Source: Mastigias papua
Lineage: Eukaryota; Cnidaria; Scyphozoa; Rhizostomeae; Mastigiidae
Direction: 5' to 3'
NCBI GenBank assembly: GCA_964019165.1
Contig: OZ025280.1
Coordinates: 9,666,428 to 9,730,427 of the forward strand
Length of the DNA stretch: 64,000 bases
Below the pieces are notes generated by a model. That model searched no databases, was not told where the DNA came from, and worked only from the letters and a program-made list of their open reading frames with translations. Positions 50,564 through 62,821 of this stretch are shown piece by piece. Both the position numbers and the translations under genes were made by a program. Position 1 is the first letter of the stretch. The number at the start of each line of letters is the position of its first letter.

Positions 50564-53043
50564 TCTCTATTATACGAATTGTTGAATGCACAGAATTGTT
50601 TAAAATGCTCTCTACAATGAGGCACTAATGAAACTACATGACATATTGTCTCCTGCTTCAGTCAACTCTAACTTAAGGAGTTCTGGAAATAATTTTAAGA
50701 TGTTATAACAGATACAATATAGCACATGAATTGGCAGGTATGAGTGGTTCTGTTATCATGTAGGTGACCACTAATCCTGGCCACAGAGGTACACAATCAA
50801 GTCTGATCCATAAACGTAGGTGTTATACAACTGGAATCTGTGATAGGACTTGGTAGCTCAAGGTGATAAAACAAAAGAATAGTGCTTAGTATTCCTATAT
50901 CACACCTTTATATAATATATAACAGAGTGTAAAGCTATTGATTGAGCAGCATGGATCATATTAGATATCAGCCAGAGTTCTTGGGGGGAGTCCATAGGTT
51001 ATGGCTATACAAAACAAATAATGCAGCTATCCAGTACTACATTATCTGTTACAACCATGTGAAATTCAGATTTCAACCAATAATTGTAGTTGGATAGGGG
51101 AAAGTGGCCCCATAAATCAAATATTGCTATCTAGTACTAATTCATCCCTAAAAAAATTATAATATCATATGCAGAATGATCTATGGAAGTCAGTAACTCT
51201 TTGAAATGAGTAATAATATATATCCTGTATCATCAACTCAGATGTCAAATGAACGCATTACCTCAGTGGGGGCAAGGGGCTTCATAAATTAAGTCTAGGC
51301 AATAATAGTGATGGTCATATCTAGTACTAATCCATCCCTTAAGAGTATATCATCACGTGCAGAATGATCTATGGAATTCGGTAATGGTATTTATAACAAA
51401 TGATCTCAGAAAGAAGGGCAACTGTGTCCCAACAGAAGAACATTCAGTATAGTGGAACCCCTTAAATTTGACTTGACCAGAATAACTCTACCATCTATAG
51501 TGGAAATAACTATGAAGCCTACTGTAAATACAGTGAAAACAAAATAAAAAGAGTTACTGAGCTGAGAATAAAGTTGGTAACATCTTAGTGTTTGCCTGTA
51601 AAAGGTGTATGATAAAATCAAGGAGTATATTCGACTGTAAGGGCAATATCTCAAATGTAAGCAAAGTGCCCAAACTCTGGAGACATTCTAACATCCAACT
51701 CACGTGCATATACTAAGAATCAAGAGCAAGCTAAAAGCTCCTAGTACATCAGCAAATATTGCATTAAATACTTCCTCGATATCATAACCATACTTCTCCA
51801 GTAACAAAACGGTACTTTAGAACTGAAAGTAACAAAACGGTACTTTAGAACTGAAAATCAAGCGAAGCTGAGGGGAACTGCCGTGAGCTTATTGCCCCTG
51901 AAGCAAAGTTATGGAATCACCCTCAAAAGACCGCAATTAAATCCACAACAAAGGACAACAGGTATCTGCAATCGTGAGACGAACTTGGGAATCCCCTAGC
52001 ATTTCACAGTACGCACTACGACAAAAGTAAAGAGTGAAAGTAAAAACTGCAAAATTAGGGTAACCAAATTCAGCAATAGCCCTATACACACTTCAGTGAA
52101 AGCATTCCACATACCAATATTTTATAGCCAAACATAACCATATCCTATGCCATTCGTACATGCGGTAAAAGCAATGAATAAATTCGAAGCTACCAGGGAA
52201 AAGAACAGTAAACATACAGTAATCATTTCATGACAATTTAGTAAGAAAAGTAGGATAACTTAGCGAATGAAATCAAGCGAAAAAAGCACTAAACTGAAAG
52301 CTGAACGACGAAATTCTCCTCCAAGTCACACGGCAATATTACGGTAGTGCACATCACAACATTGCCAACTGAAAGCAGCAAGCACGCCATTCCATGTCAT
52401 CTACATAGGCATGAAAAGCAAACAACCTGCCATAATCTAGCACCGAATACAAAGTCAAACATATGTTGAATATCTTTTCACAATGTAGAAGGAAAAGCAA
52501 GGTGATTTAGTACACAGCATCGAACAACTTTGAGAAGAACTGTCATGGCGGTAATTCACTCGAGGGAAGGTGGCTGAATCTCGTTGAAAGATATGGAAAT
52601 AAATGGCTGGCAACAGTAGAATACGGATGAAATGGACAAAGGAAATACAGGAAGTCATAAATCAAACCATTTCAGGAAAAAGAGCAGGCTTACCTGGAAG
52701 AACAGCAACCAAAGTCTCCTCGCGATAACATACACAGTTACTTAGTCCTACAGGACCGCTCGCAAACCTGACAACACGCGGTCCAGCAGGGAGGAGCAAC
52801 AGAACTGCTGGTAATGGCGATAAGAGGAAAGTGGAATAACTCGGCAAAAAAAAATGATAAAAATCAGATCTCTTCGTATGTAAGTAGTAGACCCAAATGG
52901 CTACCCTCAACAGAAATTTGGGGGCCATGGGACAAATACCCTGGGAGGAGATCGTGTAGGCGGAATCAGGTCACGTGGTACAAATCTGAGCAATCTGATT
53001 GGTTTGGCATAAATTATCATATAGGCATCTTAGTATATAGAGA
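50028..53043 (-). mobile_element. Helitron-like chain, unit U3 (3016 bp)
   Basis: The fold-back 50028-50563 lacks CTAG at its left end, where it abuts U2 (GAGA|CTTAGTACTG), and has CTAG at its right end. The body 50564-53043 is homologous to copies 1, 2 and U1 but clearly more diverged. One example is a local 28-bp duplication at about 51812-51856 (GTAACAAAACGGTACTTTAG). It ends TATATAGAGA, followed by satellite TTATCAAG, which closes the insertion opened at 42578. Confidence 0.7.
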
Positions 53044-53762
53044 TTATCAAGATTTTAAATGACCCAAGTATAATGCCACTGAGAGTGGCGCTAATTGTAA
53101 GATCCAACCATTGTCTAATGAATCTTATCATAACATTATCAAGAATTTCAATGACCCAAGTATAATGCCACTGAGGGTGGCACTAATTGTAAGATCCAAC
53201 CATTGTCTAATGAATCTTATCACACCATTATCAAGATTTTCAATGACCCAAGTATAATGCCACTGAGGGTGACGCTAAGTGTAAGATCCAACCATTGTCT
53301 AATGAATCTTATCACAACACTATCAAGATTTTCAATGAACCAAGTATAATGCCACTGAGAGTGGCGCTACTTGTAAGATCCAACCATTGTCTAATGAATC
53401 TTATCACAACATTATCAAGATTTTCAATGACCCAAGTATAATGCCACTGAGGGTGGCGCTACTTGTAAGATCCAACCATTGTCTAATGAATCTTATCACA
53501 ACATTATCATGATTTTCAATGACCCAAGTATAATGCCACTGAGAGTGGCGCTAATTGTAAGATCCAACCATTGTTTAATGACTCTTATCACAACATTATC
53601 ACGATTGTCAATGACCCAAGTATAATGCCACTGAGGGTGGCGCTAATTGCAAGATCCAACCATTGTCTGATGAATCTTATCACAACATTATCAACATTTT
53701 CAATGACCCAAGTATAATGCCACTGAGGGTGGCGCTAATTGTAAGATCCAACCATTGTCTAA
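53044..53762 (+). repeat. 92-bp satellite array, block 7 (about 8 monomers)
   Basis: The first monomers match those right of unit 2 (40908 onward) variant for variant (CATAACATTATCAAGAATTT). It ends with TAA, the left target duplication of the Harbinger element. Confidence 0.95.
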
Positions 53763-54000
53763 AGCCCCGGTCAAACGACCCAACATTTTACCCAACATTT
53801 CATCCAACATCATGTTGGGAGAAATGTTGGGTCATTTGACCACCATGTTGGGCCACCCAACATCTTCACTTCCGATGTTGAGTAAAATTTGAGAGAGTTC
53901 AAAAATGTTGGCTGATGACGCCCAACAAATCCTTTGTTCTGTGATGTTGGGTAAGTTGTTGGACCGTTTGACCACCTCATCCAACATTGCTGGCTAAACG
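53763..54000. repeat. left TIR and subterminal ATGTTGG/CCAACAT repeats of the Harbinger
   Basis: At least ten copies of ATGTTGG or its complement lie within 240 bp, in both orientations. A matching cluster of about eight copies lies at the right end (57112-57236). Such subterminal clusters are the usual binding sites for the element's DNA-binding proteins. Confidence 0.75.
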
Positions 54001-54063
54001 CATGCGCAGTAGAATTGCTTAGGCCGACCAAAGTTTAGTTTGTTGTTGTCTGTGTAAAAGAGG

Positions 54064-55164
54064 ATGATGGAAAAGGGAGCTTGTGGTTTCGAAGAATCAA
54101 GCTACAGCTTCGAGGAAGAGGAATATCAACATCGGAGCAAGAACAAGTATGCTGAGCAAGGAGCTAGCACATCTATATTTTTGAGAGGAGATAGATCTTT
54201 CACTAGCGACAAAGATACGAGTGAAGAGGGCGACACGGATGACGACGTCAGTGAATGGGAGCATGGGAAAGCTCTCAAAGTAATGAGAAAGTTACTTTGT
54301 AAAGCCAAGGAAGCATCAAAGCAAGGGAAAAAGAGAAAAAACGGCGATGAACACAACATATCCAAGAAACAAGCAAAAGTCAGATCGACGCCATCAAGCA
54401 GGCGGACGTCTAGGGAAACACGAAGATGGGAAAATGGCGAAGTCAGCCACCTGATTGAGATGCTGGAAGGAAAGCCATGCCTTTGGGATGTTTTTAGCCC
54501 GAATTATCATTTGAGGGATGTAAGGGATAAAGCCCTGCAGGAAATCGGAGATGAACTGGGAGCATCTTCAGGTGATATTAAAGCAAAAATTATGTCTTTA
54601 AGAGCCCAGCTTGGTAGAGAAATTGGAAAGGTGGCCAAAAAAACATCAGGCCAAGGCGCTGATGAAATATACAAACCGAACTGGGTATTTTGGGAGCAGT
54701 TGCAGTTTCTTCGCCCGTTTATGCAGCCTGGCAAGAGTAGGGACAATATGAAATCTTTACATCTCCTTTCTAAAGCAGCAGAAAATAGCACTGAGTTGGA
54801 AGAGGTGCCATCTGTAACCATAAAGGATAACTCTACCCTAAGAGAAGGCAAAGAGAACAAGAAGAGTATAGAAGTCAGAAAGCAAGAGTTGCTGGAGACA
54901 TGCATTAATGTTCTAAAAGAACCAATTGCAAAACCAGTAGAGCAGTGCCATTTCTCTTTGTATGTGGCAGAAAAACTGCAGAAATTTGACAGGAAGACAA
55001 GAATGGTTGCTGAGAAGCGCATTACTGATATCCTGTTTGACTTGGAAGTTAATGTTGCATCCAATCAGATTCTTTCTCAAAATATCAATGCAATGAACAA
55101 TGAGTTTAGTGGAGATATTACTGGCAATGGACAGTACAGTTACATGACAATGTTGCAGCAGTAA
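54064..55164 (+). CDS. Harbinger accessory protein with MADF/Myb-SANT-like DNA-binding domain
   Basis: 366 residues, intact. Residues about 122-220 form a MADF-type domain: WENGEVSHLIEML, GKPCLWDVFSPNYHLRDVRD, IGDELGAS, IKAKIMSLRAQLGREI and FWEQLQFLRPFM. An acidic, serine-rich N-terminus (1-65) is followed by basic patches (KQGKKRKNG, KKQAKVR; 87-106) that look like nuclear-localisation signals. In Harbinger elements this second protein binds the subterminal repeats and brings the transposase to the nucleus and to the transposon ends. The start is the first ATG of the frame; a second ATG follows immediately. It is convergent with the transposase, with 586 bp between the stops. Confidence 0.85.
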   Translation: MMEKGACGFEESSYSFEEEEYQHRSKNKYAEQGASTSIFLRGDRSFTSDKDTSEEGDTDDDVSEWEHGKALKVMRKLLCKAKEASKQGKKRKNGDEHNISKKQAKVRSTPSSRRTSRETRRWENGEVSHLIEMLEGKPCLWDVFSPNYHLRDVRDKALQEIGDELGASSGDIKAKIMSLRAQLGREIGKVAKKTSGQGADEIYKPNWVFWEQLQFLRPFMQPGKSRDNMKSLHLLSKAAENSTELEEVPSVTIKDNSTLREGKENKKSIEVRKQELLETCINVLKEPIAKPVEQCHFSLYVAEKLQKFDRKTRMVAEKRITDILFDLEVNVASNQILSQNINAMNNEFSGDITGNGQYSYMTMLQQ

Positions 55165-55750
55165 CTTAACTTTTGAATCTATCTTATTTCCTTTTCAACA
55201 AAACATGTTACCTGAAATTGTTATTTTCAACTATTCATTGGCCAGTTCAATAATGGTGAGCACAACCTTGATATATTGCTATTGAGCTACTTATCATTCT
55301 ATAGTTGGAGAAGTTACTATTGTTTTGTTTGTTCTATTAAGACTGTACACTATTACATCTTTTTCAAGCATAGAGCATGTTACCACATTTTAGAACTCTA
55401 TTCTCACTTCCCTAGCACATGAAGAGACTGATACCTGAGGAAGGCATACCAGTGGAAAAACTAAAAATCACCAAATCACTTTCATTTCCTTTTAAAAATA
55501 GACATCTCCACTACATGATAAAGCCCCTTTTTTATTTATGAACATCTTCATCACAAAAGAAACCACTATCAAATTAGAAGAAAAAGTATATAAGAATGTT
55601 TTCAGGTTTTGCTCATTCAATGGCTTATGAGACTACCTCTGAGACAGCATAGGATTTTATGCAAATATCAATCTGGCATTTCATATCAGGTAATAAGGCA
55701 ATAAAGATCAAATGTTTTTTTAGAAGGTATATTTTCAGTTCTAACACAAT
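55165..55750. other. intergenic spacer between the two convergent Harbinger genes
   Basis: No gene. AT-rich; presumably the 3' UTRs and polyadenylation regions of both convergent transcripts. Confidence 0.5.
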
Positions 55751-57028
55751 TTAGTACATGCCCCACTGCCACTCAACAGCACCTTCATTAAAAAAGTAAT
55801 CCTTAAGTGTTTCTCTAACTTGCTTAGCATCTGATGTAGCATTGTGGCCAGTTAATGGGACCTGTAATGAATACAATGAATCTGTGGGCTGGTTCTTGCG
55901 CCAATCTCCAGGAACAACATCTCCATTGGAAGTGGTACGATCTGCCAAACCTTGTGGGCAATAAACATGTTTTGTAGCACTCTGCCGTAGAAAGTTGTGG
56001 ATGCACAGTGTAGCCAATAACAGTGTTTCAATGGTTTTTGGTGGCAAGAGTATTGCAGATCGAAATATACGCCAACGATTTGCAATGATACCAAAGAGGT
56101 TTTCTGATATTCTTCTTGCACGGCTATGCCTATAATTGTAGATTCTTCTTTCATCGTTCATACCTATTCTTGGGTATGGCTTCATCATATAACGTTTTAA
56201 AGGAAATGCATCATCTGCAACAAACACAAAAGGGATGCTCTTTGTACCATGTGGGAGTGGCATAGTTGGTGGAAGAGAAATTTCAGCATGTTCAATAGCT
56301 TCTAGCATACTACATTTGCTCCAGACACCACCATCAGATGTTCTTCCATTAGTGCCTACATCTGCGTAAATGCATTCGTAGTTTGGACCAGCAATTGCAA
56401 GTAGGACTATAGAATGAGTACCTTTGTAGTTATAAAAGTGGGATCCTGCACCAGCTGGTGGCTGCATAACAATGTGCTTTCCATCAATAGCCCCAAGACA
56501 GTGTGGGTACTGCCATCTTTTTTCAAACATAGAGGCTATTTCCAGCCAATGTTCTTTTGTTTCTGGCACCTTCAAATACATGGGCTGCATTTTCTTCATT
56601 ATTGCATTGCATACCTCAAACACTATGTAAGAAATTGCTGCTTTGGAGATCCGAAACTGAAAGGAAAGTGATCTATATGATTCCCCAGTTGCAAGAAACC
56701 GTAAAGTTAAAGTTAGCCTGGCTTTTGAAGTGATGACGTCTGTTCCACCGCTTATTTCTTCGGGGGTGATGTCCCTTTCAATAAGGCAAAGGATTCTAAG
56801 AAAATCTTCATGAGTCATCCTCATCATTTCCTTGTAGGCTGCAGTATCTTCTATTGATAGTTCTCTCACAAGATTATTGAATAATCCTTGCTGTGCCCTT
56901 CTCTTAATCCAATTTCTCGTTTTTCCCCTCTTCCAATGCCTATCGTTATCTTCGAGAAGATTCAACAAAGATAAGGCAGCGATGGCCTTTCTTTTCCGAG
57001 AATCGAGCGTATTACTTTGTGCAGCCAT
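55751..57028 (-). CDS. PIF/Harbinger DDE transposase (HARBI1-like)
   Basis: 425 residues, intact, typical length for the family. After a basic N-terminus, residues about 105-140 (YRSLSFQFRISKAAISYIV) form the helix-turn-helix. The DDE_Tnp_4 nuclease core follows: Asp182 in LGAIDGKHI, Asp272 in VFVADDAFPLKRY, Glu309 in RRISENLFGIIANRWRIF, with 36 residues between the last two. CIHNFLR near 342 is also typical. It cuts and rejoins the transposon ends at TWA targets and works with the MADF protein encoded on the opposite strand. The start at 57028 is the first ATG and is preceded by GCTTAGGCC-rich sequence near the terminal repeat. All catalytic residues are present, so it may be active. Confidence 0.93.
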   Translation of the reverse strand: MAAQSNTLDSRKRKAIAALSLLNLLEDNDRHWKRGKTRNWIKRRAQQGLFNNLVRELSIEDTAAYKEMMRMTHEDFLRILCLIERDITPEEISGGTDVITSKARLTLTLRFLATGESYRSLSFQFRISKAAISYIVFEVCNAIMKKMQPMYLKVPETKEHWLEIASMFEKRWQYPHCLGAIDGKHIVMQPPAGAGSHFYNYKGTHSIVLLAIAGPNYECIYADVGTNGRTSDGGVWSKCSMLEAIEHAEISLPPTMPLPHGTKSIPFVFVADDAFPLKRYMMKPYPRIGMNDERRIYNYRHSRARRISENLFGIIANRWRIFRSAILLPPKTIETLLLATLCIHNFLRQSATKHVYCPQGLADRTTSNGDVVPGDWRKNQPTDSLYSLQVPLTGHNATSDAKQVRETLKDYFFNEGAVEWQWGMY

Positions 57029-57111
57029 CGTTGTTGTAGTCCAGACGCTTAGGCCATTATTTGCGGCTTGTTTGCTAAGTAGGGTCCAGGCCCTTCAATC
57101 AAGTGCGAAAA

Positions 57112-57236
57112 ATTGTTGGAAGAAATGTTGGGTAAAATGTTGGATCGTTTGACCACTCATGTTGGATTGCCTATTAATGTTGGGTTGAATGTTGGATGAA
57201 ATGTTGGCGTAAATGTTGGGTCGTTTGACCGGAGCC
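57112..57236. repeat. right TIR and subterminal ATGTTGG repeats of the Harbinger
   Basis: About eight ATGTTGG or near-ATGTTGG words lie in 125 bp, mostly in one orientation, ending in the inverted repeat whose tip is GTTTGACCGGAGCC. The TAA target duplication follows. Confidence 0.75.
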
Positions 57237-60200
57237 TAATGAATCTTATCATAACATTATCAAGATTTTCAATGACCCAAGTATAATGCCACTGAGGGTG
57301 GCACTAAGTGTAAGATCCAACCTACACCCATTGTCTAATGAATCTTATCACAACATTATCAAGATTTTCAATGACCCAATTTCAATGCAACTGAGGGTGG
57401 CGCTACGTCTAAGATCCAACCATTGTCTAATGAATCTCATCACAACATTATCAAGATTTTCAATGACCCAAGTATAATGCCACTGAGAATGGCACTAAGT
57501 GTAAGATCCAACCATTGTCTAATGAATCTTATCACAACATTATCAAGATTTTCAATGACCCAAGTATAATGCCTCTAAGGGTGGCGCTACTTGTAAGATC
57601 CAACCATTGTCTAATGAATCTTATCATAACATTATGAAGATTTTCAATGACCCAAGTATAATGCCACTGAGGGTGGCGCTAATTGTAAGATCCAACCATT
57701 GTCTAATGACTCTTATCACAACATTATCAAGATTGTCAATGACCCAAGTATAATGCCACTGAGGGTGGCGCTACTTGCAAGATCCAACCATTGTCTGATG
57801 AATCTTATCACAACATTATCAAGATTTTCAATGAGCCAAGTATAATGCCACTGAGGGTGATGCTAAGTGTAAGATCCAACCATTGTCTAATGAATCTTAT
57901 CACAACATTATCAAGATTTTCAATGACCCAAGTATAATGCCACTGAGGGTGGCGCTAATTGCAAGATCCAACCATTGTCTGATGAATCTTATCACAACAT
58001 TATCAACATTTTCAATGACCCAAGTATAATGCCACTGAGGGTGGCGCTAATTGTAAGATCCAACCATTGTCTAATGAATCTTATCATAACATTATCAAGA
58101 TTTTCAATGACCCAAGTATAATGCCACTGAGGGTGACGCTAATTGTAAGATCCAACCATTGTCTAATGAATCTTATCACAACACTATCAAGATTTTCAAT
58201 GAACCAAGTATAATGCCAATGAGAGTGGCACTAAGTGTATGATCCAACCATTGTCTAATGAATCTTATCACAACATTATCAAGATTTTCAATGACCCAAG
58301 TATAATGCCACTGAGGGTGGCACTAAGTGTAAGATCCAACCTCCACCCATTGTCTAATGAATCTTATCACAACATTATCAAGATTTTCAATGACCCAATT
58401 TCAATGCAACTGAGGGTGGCGCTACGTCTAAGATCCAACCATTGTCTAATGAATCTCATCACAACATTATCAAGATTTTCAATGACCCAAGTATAATGCC
58501 ACTGAGAATGGCACTAAGTGTAAGATCCAACCATTGTCTAATGAATCTTATCACAACATTATCAAGATTTTCAATGACCCAAGTATAATGCCACTAAGGG
58601 TGGCGCTACTTGTAAGATCCAACCATTGTCTAATGAATCTTATCATAACATTATGAAGATTTTCAATGACCCAAGTATAATGCCACTGAGGGTGGCGCTA
58701 ATTGTAAGATCCCACCATTGTCTAATGAATCTTATCACAACATTATCAAGATTGTCACTGACCCAAGTATAATGCCACTGAGGGTGGCGCTACTTGCAAG
58801 ATCCAACCATTGTCTGATGAATCTTATCACAACATTATCAAGATTTTCAATGAACCGAGTATAATGCCACTGAGAATGGCGCTAAGTGTAAGATCCAACC
58901 ATTGTCTAATGAATCTTATCACAACATTATCAAGATTTTCAATGACCCAAGTATAATGCCACTGAGAGTGGCGCTAATTGTAAGATCCAACCATTGTCTA
59001 ATGAATCTTATCCCAACATTATCAAGATTTTCAATGACCCAAGTATAATGCCACTGAGAATGGCGCTAAGTGTAAGATCCAACCATTGTCTAATGAATCT
59101 CTTCACAACATTATCAAGATTTTCAATGACCCAAGTATAATGCCTCTGAGGGTGGCGCTAATTGTAAGATCCAACCATTGTCTAATGAATCTTATCACAC
59201 CATTATCAAGATTTTCAATGACCCAAGTATAATGCCACTGAGGGTGGCGCTAATTGTAAGATCCAACCATTGTCTAATGACTCTTATCACAACATTATCA
59301 TGATTTTCAATGACCCAAGTATAATGCCACTGAGGGTGGCGCTACTTGTAAGATCCAACCATTGTCTAATGAATCTTATCACAACATTATCAAGATTGTC
59401 AATGACCCAAGTATAATGCCACTGAGGGTGGCGCTAATTGCAAGATCCAACCATTGTCTGATGAATCTTATCACAACATTATCAAGATTTTCAATGACCC
59501 AAGTATAATGCCACTGAGGGTGATGCTAAGTGTAAGATCCAACCATTGTCTAATGAATCTTATCACAACACTATCAAGATTTTCAATGAACCGAGTATGA
59601 TGCCACTGAGAATGGCGCTAAGTGTAAGATCCAACCATTGTCTAATGAATCTTATCACAACATTATCAAGATTTTCAATGACCTAAGTATAATGCCACTG
59701 AGAGTGGCGCTAATTGTAAGATCCAACCATTGTCTAATGAATCTTATCCCAACATTATCAAGATTTTCAATGACCCAAGTATAATGCCACTGAGAATGGC
59801 GCTAAGTGTAAGATCCAACCATTGTCTAATGAATCTCTTCACAACATTATCAAGATTTTCAATGACCCAAGTATAATGCCTCTGAGGGTGGCGCTAATTG
59901 TAAGATCCAACCATTGTCTAATGAATCTTATCACAACATTATCAAGATTTTCAATGACCCAAGTATAATGCCACTGAGGGTGGCGCTAATTGTAAGATCC
60001 AACCATTGTCTAATGAATCTTATCACAACATTATCAAGATTTTCAATGACCCAAGTATAATGCCACTGAGGGTGGCGCTAATTGTAAGATCCAACCATTG
60101 TCTAATGAATCTTATCACAACATTATCAAGATTGTCAATGACCCAAGTATAATGCCACTGAGGGTGGCGCTAATTGCAAGATCCAACCATTGTCTAATGA

Positions 60201-62821
60201 ATCTCTTCACAACATTATCAAGATTTTCAATGACCCAAGTATAATGCCTCTGAGGGTGGCGCTAATTGTAAGATCCAACCATTGTCTAATGAATCTTATC
60301 ACAACATTATCAAGATTTTCAATGACCCAAGTATAATGCCACTGAGGGTGGCGCTAATTGTAAGATCCAACCATTGTCTAATGACTCTTATCACAACATT
60401 ATCATGATTTTCAATGACCCAAGTATAATGCCACTGAGGGTGGCGCTAATTGTAAGATCCAACCATTGTCTAATGACTCTTATCACAACATTATCATGAT
60501 TTTCAATGACCCAAGTATAATGCCACTGAGGGTGGCGCTAATTGTAAGATCCAACCATTGTCTAATGAATCTTATCACAACATTATCAAGATTTTCAATG
60601 ACCCAAGTATAATGCCACTGAGGGTGGCGCTAATTGTAAGATCCAACCATTGTCTAATGAATCTTATCACAACATTATCAAGATTGTCAATGACCCAAGT
60701 ATAATGCCACTGAGGGTGGCGCTAATTGCAAGATCCAACCATTGTCTAATGAATCTCTTCACAACATTATCAAGATTTTCAATGACCCAAGTATAATGCC
60801 TCTGAGGGTGGCGCTAATTGTAAGATCCAACCATTGTCTAATGAATCTTATCACAACATTATCAAGATTTTCAATGACCCAAGTATAATGCCACTGAGGG
60901 TGGCGCTAATTGTAAGATCCAACCATTGTCTAATGACTCTTATCACAACATTATCATGATTTTCAATGACCCAAGTATAATGCCACTGAGGGTGGCGCTA
61001 ATTGTAAGATCCAACCATTGTCTAATGAATCTTATCACAACATTATCAAGATTGTCAATGACCCAAGTATAATGCCACTGAGGGTGGCGCTAATTGCAAG
61101 ATCCAACCATTGTCTAATGAATCTCTTCACAACATTATCAAGATTTTCAATGACCCAAGTATAATGCCTCTGAGGGTGGCGCTAATTGTAAGATCCAACC
61201 ATTGTCTAATGAATCTTATCACAACATTATCAAGATTTTCAATGACCCAAGTATAATGCCACTGAGGGTGGCGCTAATTGTAAGATCCAACCATTGTCTA
61301 ATGACTCTTATCACAACATTATCATGATTTTCAATGACCCAAGTATAATGCCACTGAGGGTGGCGCTAATTGTAAGATCCAACCATTGTCTAATGAATCT
61401 TATCACAACATTATCAAGATTGTCAATGACCCAAGTATAATGCCACTGAGGGTGGCGCTAATTGCAAGATCCAACCATTGTCTGATGAATCTTATCACAC
61501 CATTATCAAGATTTTCAATGACCCAAGTATAATGCCACTGAGGGTGGCGCTAATTGTAAGATCCAACCATTGTCTAATGAATCTTATCACAACATTATCA
61601 AGATTGTCAATGACCCAAGTATAATGCCACTGAGGGTGGCGTTACTTGTAAGATCCAACCATTGTCTAATGAATCTTATCACAACATTATCATAATTTTC
61701 AATGACCCAAGTATAATGCCACTGAGAATGGCGCTAATTGTAAGATCCAACCATTGTCTAATGAATCTTATCACAACATTATCAAGATTTTCAATGACCC
61801 AAGTATAATGCCTCTGAGGGTGGCGCTAATTGTAAGATCCAACCATTGTCTAATGAATCTTATCACAACATTATCAAGATTTTCAATGACCCAAGTATAA
61901 TGCCACTGAGGGTGGCGCTAATTGTAAGATCCAACCATTGTCTAATGACTCTTATCACAACATTATCATGATTTTCAATGACCCAAGTATAATGCCACTG
62001 AGGGTGGCACTAGTTGTAAGATCCAACCATTGTCTAATGAATTTTATCACACCATTATCAAGATTTTCAATGACCCAAGTATAATGCCACTGAGAGTGAC
62101 GCTACTTGTAAGATCCAACCATTGTCTAATGAATCTTATCACAACACTATCAAGATTTTCAATGAACCAAGTATAATGCCAATGAGAGTGGCGCTACTTG
62201 TATGATCCAACCATTGTCTAATGAATCTTATCACAACATTATCAAGATTTTCAATGACCCAAGTATAATGCCTCTGAGGGTGGCGCTAAGTGTAAGATCC
62301 AACCATTGTCTAATGAATCTTATCACAACACTATCAAGATTTTCAATGAACCGAGTATAATGCCACTGAGAATGGCGCTAAGTGTAAGAGCCAACCATTG
62401 TCTAATGAATCTTATCACAACACTATCAAGAGTTTCAATGAACCAAGTATAATGCCACTGACAGTGGCGCTAAGTGTAAGATCCAACCATTGTCTACTGA
62501 ATCTCATCACAACATTATCAAGATTTTCAATGACCCAAGTATAATGCCACTGAGGGTGATGCTAAGTGTAAGATCCAACCATTGTCTAATGAATCTTATC
62601 ACAACAGTATCAAGATTTTCAATGAACCGAGTATAATGCCACTGAGAGTGGCGCTAATTGTACGATCCAACCATTGTCTAATGAATCTTATCACAACACT
62701 ATCAAGATTTTCAATGAACTGAGTATAATGCCACTGAGAGTGGCGCTAATTGTAAGATCCAACCATTGTCTAATGAATCTTATTACAACATTATCACGAT
62801 TTTCAATGACCCAAGTGTAAT
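57237..62821 (+). repeat. 92-bp satellite array, block 8 (about 61 monomers)
   Basis: It continues the monomer interrupted by the Harbinger. It holds its own higher-order structure: CCCAATTTCAATGCAACTG at about 57375 and 58388, and GAATCTCTTCAC monomers at 59831, 60199, 60751 and 61119, spaced by whole multiples of 92. It ends mid-monomer (CCCAAGTGTAAT) at the Gypsy LTR. Confidence 0.95.

Larger units (their letters stand above)
53763..57236. mobile_element. PIF/Harbinger DNA transposon, apparently complete (3474 bp)
   Basis: It is inserted in satellite with a 3-bp TAA target duplication (53760-53762 and 57237-57239), as expected for PIF/Harbinger (TWA). Terminal inverted repeats of about 48 bp lie at 53763-53810 and 57189-57236, sharing CCGGTCAAACGACCCAACAT near the tips. 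It carries the two genes typical of the superfamily in convergent orientation: a MADF/Myb-like DNA-binding protein and a DDE transposase, both open from start to stop. It has all parts needed for autonomy, which suggests a young insertion. Confidence 0.93.

Noticed and set aside
54507..55064. 185-codon minus-strand frame
   Set aside because: Antisense shadow of the MADF-domain gene inside the Harbinger element.
12728..62821. Many recurring 63-114 codon frames with the same residues (SNESYHNIIKIFNDPS...)
   Set aside because: They are translated satellite. The 92-bp unit is not a multiple of three, so frames close quickly; the longer ones appear only where a 99-bp monomer keeps frame by chance.
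11998..62821. Array regularity suggesting a CRISPR array
   Set aside because: The whole 92-bp unit repeats, with no unique spacers between conserved repeats, and the genome is eukaryotic.
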